A stretch of 64,000 nucleotides of DNA from Mesodorylaimus sp. YZB2_4 (lineage: Eukaryota; Nematoda; Enoplea; Dorylaimida; Dorylaimidae): assembly GCA_030248295.1 (NCBI GenBank), contig JASANH010001517.1, forward strand, positions 209,732-273,731, given 5' to 3'. The position numbers were made by a program, and so were the translations under genes. Under the pieces are notes generated by a model. It saw only the letters and a program-made list of their open reading frames with translations. It ran no database searches and was not told the origin of the DNA. Within the stretch, counting starts at the first letter, position 1. Every line of letters begins with the position of its first letter. Below are positions 56,571 through 64,000 of this stretch, piece after piece.

Positions 56571-57034
56571 AGCTATGGCATTAGAATTAGAACCGTCACA
56601 AGGTTCAAGTACCTGGTCTGTCTGCGGATTTGTTGGTGGGTGGATTGTCGAGACATGGTCGCGCATCGCTGTGCTCTGGTGACCCTCTGGACCCTCTGGT
56701 GTTGTCTTTGGTCTTTACTGCGCCTTGTGAGCTGTTTAAAGTCTTAAATTCGGAAGAGCAGTTATTTGACTCGAGAAAAGTGGGAATTGTTGTCGTCAAG
56801 TGTTCACATCTAGATGCGAAATGCTTTATAAGGAAAAACTGAATCATTCAGTTGAATTCAGTTAACTGAATCTTTTGAGATTCAGTTAACTTGACTGAAA
56901 CTGAAACTGAATTTTTTTCTAAAACTGTATCAACGCTACGTACTACATTTTGGCCACTCAGGGAAATAAAAATTGTTGATTAAAAAAATGAAAATGGAGG
57001 CTTGACGTCGCATGTGATGTCACAGTTCATTTTT

Positions 57035-57462
57035 TTCTTAAAATTTTTGTGGGCCGAAGCCCGTTTTTGCTTATAGCCGGCCAGCAGTCAAACCTTCTAA
57101 GCAGGGTTGTGCGAGGACCAGCACACACAGCAACATCCCTCTGCGTGTCTCCACTAGGACCACCTCCACACGATGGCATCCTGGACTGGACACCTGCTTC
57201 CTCGGACGATAGCGGGCGGGCTTCACCCTGTCGGTGCTCGACAGCCGAGACTGTCTACTCGTTTGGCTTCCGTCTCTCCACTCGGAGCACCTCGGCGGTA
57301 CCGGGTGAGTCACCCACGGCCTGGCGTGCGAGGTCAGCGAGGGTTTATGGTTCGCAAACCAACCTCCATCACCGGGATTTGAACCCGGGACGAGTCCAGC
57401 CACTCGCTCCCAAGCAATACGGAGAGACGAATGCCGGACCGCTGCACCACCGCGGCCGCATG
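57035..57462 (-). mobile_element. SINE-A, nearly full length
   Basis: The minus-strand head GCGGCCGCGGTGGTGCAGCG and box B CGGGTTCAAATCC are followed by the common body. It ends in the GGGCTTCGGCCCAC hairpin and A-rich tail. It is the best-preserved copy, about 428 bp. Confidence 0.9.
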
Positions 57463-58576
57463 TCACAGTTCATGAGTGAGGGAATCGCAGCATAATTATT
57501 ATGTTACGTTTGATTCTATTGTCAGGCTAAAGAACGCCTTCTTTGTCTCCCATTTAGCATTAAGCAAGCAATAGATGGTAACAAATTGGTGACATTTGGA
57601 CCAGGGTGACTGGTTAGCTCAAGTTCGAGCTCAATGAATTCGAAGCAAAATACAAGTTTTAGAATAAGATAAAAATGTTACAAATGAAAAAAAATGGTCA
57701 GCAATGACCATTCCCCCCCCCCCCCCCCCCACGCAGCTGAGTGGGAGAATCTACTTCGAATAGACGCAGCTCTTGCAAAGAATAGTCACTACCTTCTTAC
57801 TGCGAAAAGTCTCCTACTAGGCTCATAATGTCTATAGAGTTATTTCGCACTGATTCTCAAGACGATTCAAGCTGCAAGCGAGGCGAGCAACTGGAAAATC
57901 ATAGCGAAGAGAGCCATTTTCTATGTAGTCTCTTCCAATTATACTAACGAACACGCCGTGTGCGCGTGCGTGTGCGCAAAAAAAAACTCACCTGTATATG
58001 TTTCTAGGCCTGGGAAAGTCGCACAGAAAAGCAAGAAAAACGGAGTTGTGACGACGCGTATGCATGAAATTTATAATTGCTCCATGCTTTTTCGCTTGGT
58101 TTTATTAAACAAGCCTTATCAGTTCGTTCATAATCATTTTTTGTTTCTGACGGCTGCAATATTGCCCAGGAATAAATTGTGCCACTTCGAAGGCGCCCGG
58201 CCAACGACTTTTTGATTTTTCCCTCTCAAGTGTATCACAGGGTTCAAATGTGGTAGCATTGCAAACAGACACACAGACAGAGAGGTGTACCGCATCTTCA
58301 GGGCAAAAATCAGAAATGACTTACCTACTCTTACAATGATTTTAGTCCTGCACCTGCGCACGCACCTTCAAGAACTGCCTCGCATTGCGGTAGACACGTG
58401 GCTGACATTTTGCATTCTGGCGAAATTTTCGAGCACAATTTTGAAATCAAAGTTTTATCTCGCTCAGGGCCACATTCAGAAATGCAGTATACTCTAGACG
58501 AACTGCGCGCTTAGCATGCGCAGTCATTCACTTTAAAATTAGTCTGCAGTTAATATCGCAATCCTGGTTTTATTCC
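57463..58576. other. Stretch without recognised genes
   Basis: It includes a C18 run at 57713-57730 and a repeat of the 54892 block near 57992. Short frames only. Confidence 0.45.
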
Positions 58577-61358
58577 TCATTTCGCCACTGACGTCAATCG
58601 TGAAATATTTTCATCAATCCATGTTCGAATATAAGCAGTTCTGGCAAAGATATTCGGCGCCGAAGAATCAGATGTCAGACAGGACATTTCGTTGACAGTG
58701 GCTGACACGCCCACCTGCTGCCAAATTCCGTCGATTTGGCAAGTCATTGGAGAACCGGCGTCGATCTGAAGAAAAATTAGGTTCGACTAAAAAGCCTTTT
58801 ATTTGGCCGTAAAAAGCCGTTTTGACGGTCAAAAATACTTTGGTTCGTGCTGTGACACCTGAGGACTTCATGAAGAGAGTGACCAGTTTCAGACTACTTC
58901 CTTCAGGCACCTTCCTCAAGTCAAAGATGTGTGACCAAAGAAGACTCTCTAAGAGCTCACCGACTTTTTGAAAAACGCGCAGTTTCTTCTGAGAAGCTTC
59001 TACGTGACAATTTGCGAACTTTTCCGGGCGGTTTGATCGATTGAGGAAAGGGAAATCGTCAGGTCAGCACTTACATTTTTTGCAGGGCCCATATTAGTCA
59101 CAAGACTGCCGCAAAAGCAAGGAACATTGTTGACACGCGTTCGACAGGCTGCTCGTCCAGCGCATTGTGTGGCTGGCAAAGGAGTGATTCGAAGTTGTGA
59201 CATTGTATTTTCCGCTAAAAATACGAAAAATCAGTTTCTCCTCGACTGCTAAAGTATTTCTCATATTTTACTCTGAGGGCTCTGATTGCCCCAACCCGTA
59301 ACCACGCACAATTTGTCGATTGTGAATGTGTCGCCAACCTTGGGAAGGCACACTGGTAAGACTGTGGCGCTGAACCTGACTGGCTTCTCTAATTTAAGCA
59401 AGGCCACATCTTTTTCGAAAAATGCCGGATTGAAATCTGGCATTTGGACGAATGAGTTGATTCCAGACGAGACTTGCCCAGCAATGGTCTCATTTGCACG
59501 GTGACTGCCGAGCACAGCACGGAGACCAGATGCGGGTAGATTGAGACCATCACTAAAAAAGAAGATAAGAGGTCGTTTTCGTGTTCTGGGTGTTTTTCTG
59601 TTAGCCGTGCAGCTCAATCATATTTTCCTGAAGGCACCTAGCAGCGAAAAAAACCTTGCGAATTCAATCGGAATCCCTAATGGCGATCTTATTTTGACTG
59701 CCATTAGTTCAAAGAAAATTCTGTGTGGCCTGCACGGCTAGCAAGAAAACTAAAAAGCGGGCAGTATGGGACACACTTGCCGACCAAACAGCTCGCGGCT
59801 GTCAGGACAATATCCGATTCATGGTACCAAGGACTAGCTCGCACTAAACTGCCAGTGCAACGACGTTGGCCTTGGTAAAAAATGTTGACAGTCCACGGCC
59901 AACTGTTCGGGACTGGCTCAGTCCCATACACACTAGGATCTGTCAAATCCGCGCTGATCCTGGGTTCATAACGGGCTTTACCACAAGAGGCGGCTTCGGG
60001 AAATGGATTCACAGCATCCGCCTGTGAAGACGTAGTCGATGGGATTGCTGGTTGGGTCGACACCGAGGTGGGTGGCGCACTAGTGCCTGCTGTTGAAGCG
60101 GTTGGGCTTTGAACTGCACCAGGAGGTAGTGCTATGGTAGGAAGCAAGACGTGAAAGACAGATCTCTGGAACAATATGTACAGTATGGCGACTCTAATAT
60201 TAGCCCTAATGCATTTAGTGGTGGAAAGGTTTTGAGCTGCTACAGCTGTGTGGATATGTAGCATGGCAGCAACGGTGAAAAGTGCGAAAGATCAGCTACC
60301 TTTGATTGAGGGGGCATGTCTGTCAGACTCGCTGAGACCACAGCCAGGTATAAAATAGCGCTATTTGCGGATTTGTTCGTTTCATTTAAAAGTTAACCCG
60401 AGGACAAGTGTAACACGGCTCCAACGCCATGCGTCCCGCCGATTATCGCCCTTTGATTTTGTACCTGGCAGTCGTACGGCAAATCCCAAGAGGGGTGACG
60501 TAGGTGACGCCGAGGGGACCTTACGCATAAAACTCACGATCAAAGCCAGACTCCATCTTCTGGTAGCCAAAGACTGGTAAAACATCAACTAGACTGGCTG
60601 AGTCTACTTGTGTCAATTGATGGGCACATTGCCAGTTCACGGGCACGGCTACATGAACGAGATCGATCTGTACTTATAATTATTAGCTGTCTCTCTTGAC
60701 ATATGGGTCGCCCGTAAATGACATCCGCACTGTTACAGTATTTTTGAATTTTTGACCCCTGCACCTATGTCTGCCATTCGTATAGCAAAGGGAAATATGG
60801 GTGAGGCTGAGGGGGTCGTGCAACCATCGCAACCAGGACTCGACTGCACTGCACTTTGAGAGGTGTTACCTTTACACTCGATCAAATCAGCGTGTCCCGA
60901 CTCCGTTATCTCTTTCAACTCGGCCAAAGTGCCCTCTGTTTCATGCTGATCATCGATAAACCTAATGGCTTCCAATTCGCAATATTTGAATTCTTGAATA
61001 TAATTGATCGATTTGCATCCACCGTGCTCGTAGCATTTCCTGACACAAGTCAGAAAACTGCCTACATTCGTAAAACTTTCCAGATATGCATCCAATAGCC
61101 AAAATCGACCAGTGAAAAGTCGTAGTGTACAATCGAGCTGTGGCTCAGGGCCTGCTCTTTGATGTGCCAATGGACGGTACCAAATAGCCTTTCGGGCCCG
61201 TTCACGTATAATTTTCTTTAATTCATCAGAACTAACCTCTTTTCTTGACTGACCTATAAAAACCTGAAAATACGAGGTGCAGCTCAAGATCAGATTCTGT
61301 AAACTTCAGCTGTTTTACATACCAGAGATAAGAGCACGAACATAGACAGGGGAACCAT
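58577..61358 (-). CDS. Secreted PAN/apple-domain serine protease homologue (catalytically dead), six exons
   Basis: Exons (5' to 3' on the minus strand) are 61358-61323, 61263-60765, 60131-59777, 59552-59272, 59214-59075 and 58765-58577. All have GT-AG junctions, phases agree, and they total 1500 nt, 499 residues. The signal peptide is MVPLSMFVLLSLVFIG. A PAN/apple domain follows (about 65-155; six cysteines, LTCVRKCYEHGGC). A Ser/Thr/Pro linker leads to an S1 fold from about 228 (SWPWTVNIF; KDVALLKLEKPV; VCLPKVG; VVTGWG). The His position reads LTAASC (Ser292) and the GDSGGP position reads IDAGSP (Ala440); only Asp345 of the triad remains. It is therefore a pseudoenzyme, likely an extracellular binding or cofactor protein, as clip-type SPHs are in arthropod immunity. 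No clip domain is seen. A TATA-like CATAAAAAG lies about 125 bp upstream. Confidence 0.85.
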
Positions 61359-61499
61359 GTCACGAATCCTTTCTGGTGGAGTGCTCGAGTGCCTTGTAGT
61401 CTACCAGTGCTCTGATGTCTACTGTCAATCTTGACAAGCACGAGCAAAAAATCAGCTGTCCCCACTCAAATAATCCCGCGCTTTTTATGTAAATTTTTA

Positions 61500-61849
61500 G
61501 TTTGCCTTGGCATGCTGTAATAGCCAGCGACCAGCAGCCCGCGAGAGTTATTTTCATACTGCAGCAGGAAAGACAGCTTGGGGATGGATTTTTGATCGAT
61601 ATGGCACCGGGAACGAAGTTCTGATCATTTGGCGCATTGGATTCATCGTCAGAGTAGGCAAGAGAACCTCACGAGATGGCAATCCAGAATTGGTATCGCA
61701 AAATGTTTTTCAGCAGGACAGAATGCAGTCTTTAAATCTTGGGATCTGATGACCAGCCATCTGTGATAAGACACGGATGAACCATGTCCTCGTGTACTCA
61801 GATATAAAGTTTGGTCACTGCACGCTGGCCACGGCTGACCACTTGGCCA
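61500..61849. other. Promoter-side flank of the serine protease homologue
   Basis: No gene is recognised. Confidence 0.35.
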
Positions 61850-62047
61850 TCAGTCCCCAAGATTTTCGAGGATGTGTTCCGTCATGTAGATGAAAATGTG
61901 ACCATTCACGATACCAAGTCCAGGTTGCCACCAAGCGGTTTCTTTGTGAGCTGGCTCTGGACATTTGACACCAACGCACACTTGTCCAAATGCAGATGAA
62001 GCTGCTAAAAAAACTAGCCCAGTCAACTTACAAGGAAACATCGCCAA
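61850..62047 (-). CDS. Small secreted protein, candidate (first exon or fragment)
   Basis: A 65-codon frame begins with a convincing signal peptide (MAMFPCKLTGLVFLAASSAF) and continues QVCVGVKCPEPAHKE to a stop 44 codons later. Possible donors inside (TTGGTATCG) suggest it may be the first exon of a longer gene whose other exons were not found. Two cysteines follow the signal. A foldback MITE starts 24 bp upstream. The family is not recognised. Confidence 0.35.
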   Translation of the reverse strand: MAMFPCKLTGLVFLAASSAFGQVCVGVKCPEPAHKETAWWQPGLGIVNGHIFIYMTEHILENLGD

Positions 62048-62070
62048 CCATTAATTCGAGCTTTGAGAAA

Positions 62071-62431
62071 CCAAAAATTGCAATATGTTCTTAGGTGCAA
62101 AAGAAAACTCTGTGCAAAATATTTGAAGCGTCTGGCCAACTGGTCACCAGTGGTAAGCGTTTAAAGTCATGAATTGTGTGGTAAGGTAGCCGAGCGTTGA
62201 GAAAAAACACGCAGAGTTGTTTCCAAACTAGGTTTTTAGGTTCGGAGTTTCGAGTTTAAGCTCTCAACACTCGGGTTTGGGGTTTTTTCCTGAAAAACCC
62301 CAAAAACTCCAGCAGAATTTGAAAATTTCACTGTACTCTACGCGCTGACCACAACTGACCAATTGGCCAGACGCCTCTAATATTTTGCACAGAGCTTTCT
62401 TTCGCACCTAGGAACAAATTGCAATTTTTGG
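62071..62431. mobile_element. Foldback MITE, copy III (best preserved)
   Basis: The left end CCAAAAATTGCAATATGTTC and the right end (complement CCAAAAATTGCAATTTGTTC) match, and the inverted arms extend for about 75-85 bp (GCGTCTGGCCAACTGGTCA). It is 361 bp and non-coding. Confidence 0.82.
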
Positions 62432-62674
62432 TTTTCCAAAATTCGACGGGTGGTGATGTTCCCTTGGGAGTTCGGGACAAGATCAACGGCCAAAACTCCA
62501 TGCATATCTCAGCAGATCTCCAGGAGATAGGATTTATGAAGCTGTCCGCACCGCTAAGGCCCTCCACCCTTGGCCCAACATATATCACAGATAGGAAAAT
62601 AGCCAAGAACCAAGACACAAAAGTCACAGGAAACAGACAGCACATACAAATTTCAAACCTAAAAACACCAATTA

Positions 62675-64000
<1,326 letters not shown>

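Larger units (their letters stand above)
55653..56945. mobile_element. Candidate TIR DNA element with ACTGAA subterminal repeats
   Basis: The left end GTACTTAGCGTTGTTACAGT and the right end (complement GTACGTAGCGTTGATACAGT) match in 18 of 20 positions. Both ends carry arrays of ACTGAAACTGAA. A foldback MITE and a possible exon lie inside. No transposase is recognised. Confidence 0.6.

Noticed and set aside
57049..57495. 148-codon plus-strand frame and similar frames at 10666, 46378, 50177 and 50504
   Set aside because: All coincide with SINE-A copies and read the same peptide blocks in different frames.

Overview
The window is a gene-poor, repeat-rich stretch of an invertebrate animal nuclear genome. 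Protein genes have GT-AG introns of mostly 60-1000 bp, and the families are metazoan: SEC14-like CRAL-TRIO/GOLD proteins, a Trunk/PTTH-like cystine-knot ligand, trypsins, a PAN-domain serine protease homologue, a peptide-type GPCR, a four-pass LAPTM-like protein and a zinc transporter. There is no bacterial operon structure. The phylum is not proven. A tardigrade or another ecdysozoan/spiralian would fit the tandem SEC14-like genes and PAN plus trypsin architecture, but this is a weak inference.

Layout: 1-7.0 kb is a tandem array of three SEC14-like genes, with a tRNA-Arg in one intron. 7.9-10.1 kb holds a divergent pair: a Trunk/PTTH-like ligand (-) and a single-pass membrane protein (+). 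10.1-12.1 kb is a pair of long inverted repeats around a SINE and a broken MULE-type transposase. 13.9-14.9 kb is a complete three-exon trypsin-like gene. 15.7-16.2 kb is a long hairpin, followed by a truncated LINE and a GPCR gene with one in-frame stop.

19.6-29.2 kb is a nest of Ty3/gypsy-type LTR retrotransposons. Outer element A (- strand) has almost identical LTRs. Its inner pol segment is inverted, and that segment carries a second gypsy element B (+) and a solo LTR of a third, each with a 4-bp target duplication. The integrases of A and B both end in what reads as a PWWP domain, a chromatin-reader module of the Royal superfamily. A also seems to lack an upstream gag and to carry an Arg/Ser-rich ORF downstream of integrase. 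This is the most unusual feature here.

29.9-39 kb is non-coding duplication: a copy of the trypsin 3' flank and two tandem diverged units of about 3.3 kb, one with a greatly expanded (GTAT)n tract. 41.5 kb holds the LAPTM-like gene. 42-57.5 kb is mostly TIR elements, SINEs and a decayed BEL/Pao retrotransposon. 58.6-61.4 kb (-) is a six-exon gene for a secreted PAN-domain serine protease homologue whose catalytic His and Ser are both replaced. 62.7-63.8 kb (-) is the 3' part of a SLC30A7-type zinc transporter that runs off the right edge.

Recurrent repeats tie the window together: SINE-A (about 420 bp, tRNA-derived), SINE-B (tRNA-derived head, CATGA-like tail), a TGTAACC-ended MITE superfamily, and a foldback MITE of about 360 bp. 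Gene models were built by hand from reading frames, splice sites and phase; no homology search was run.
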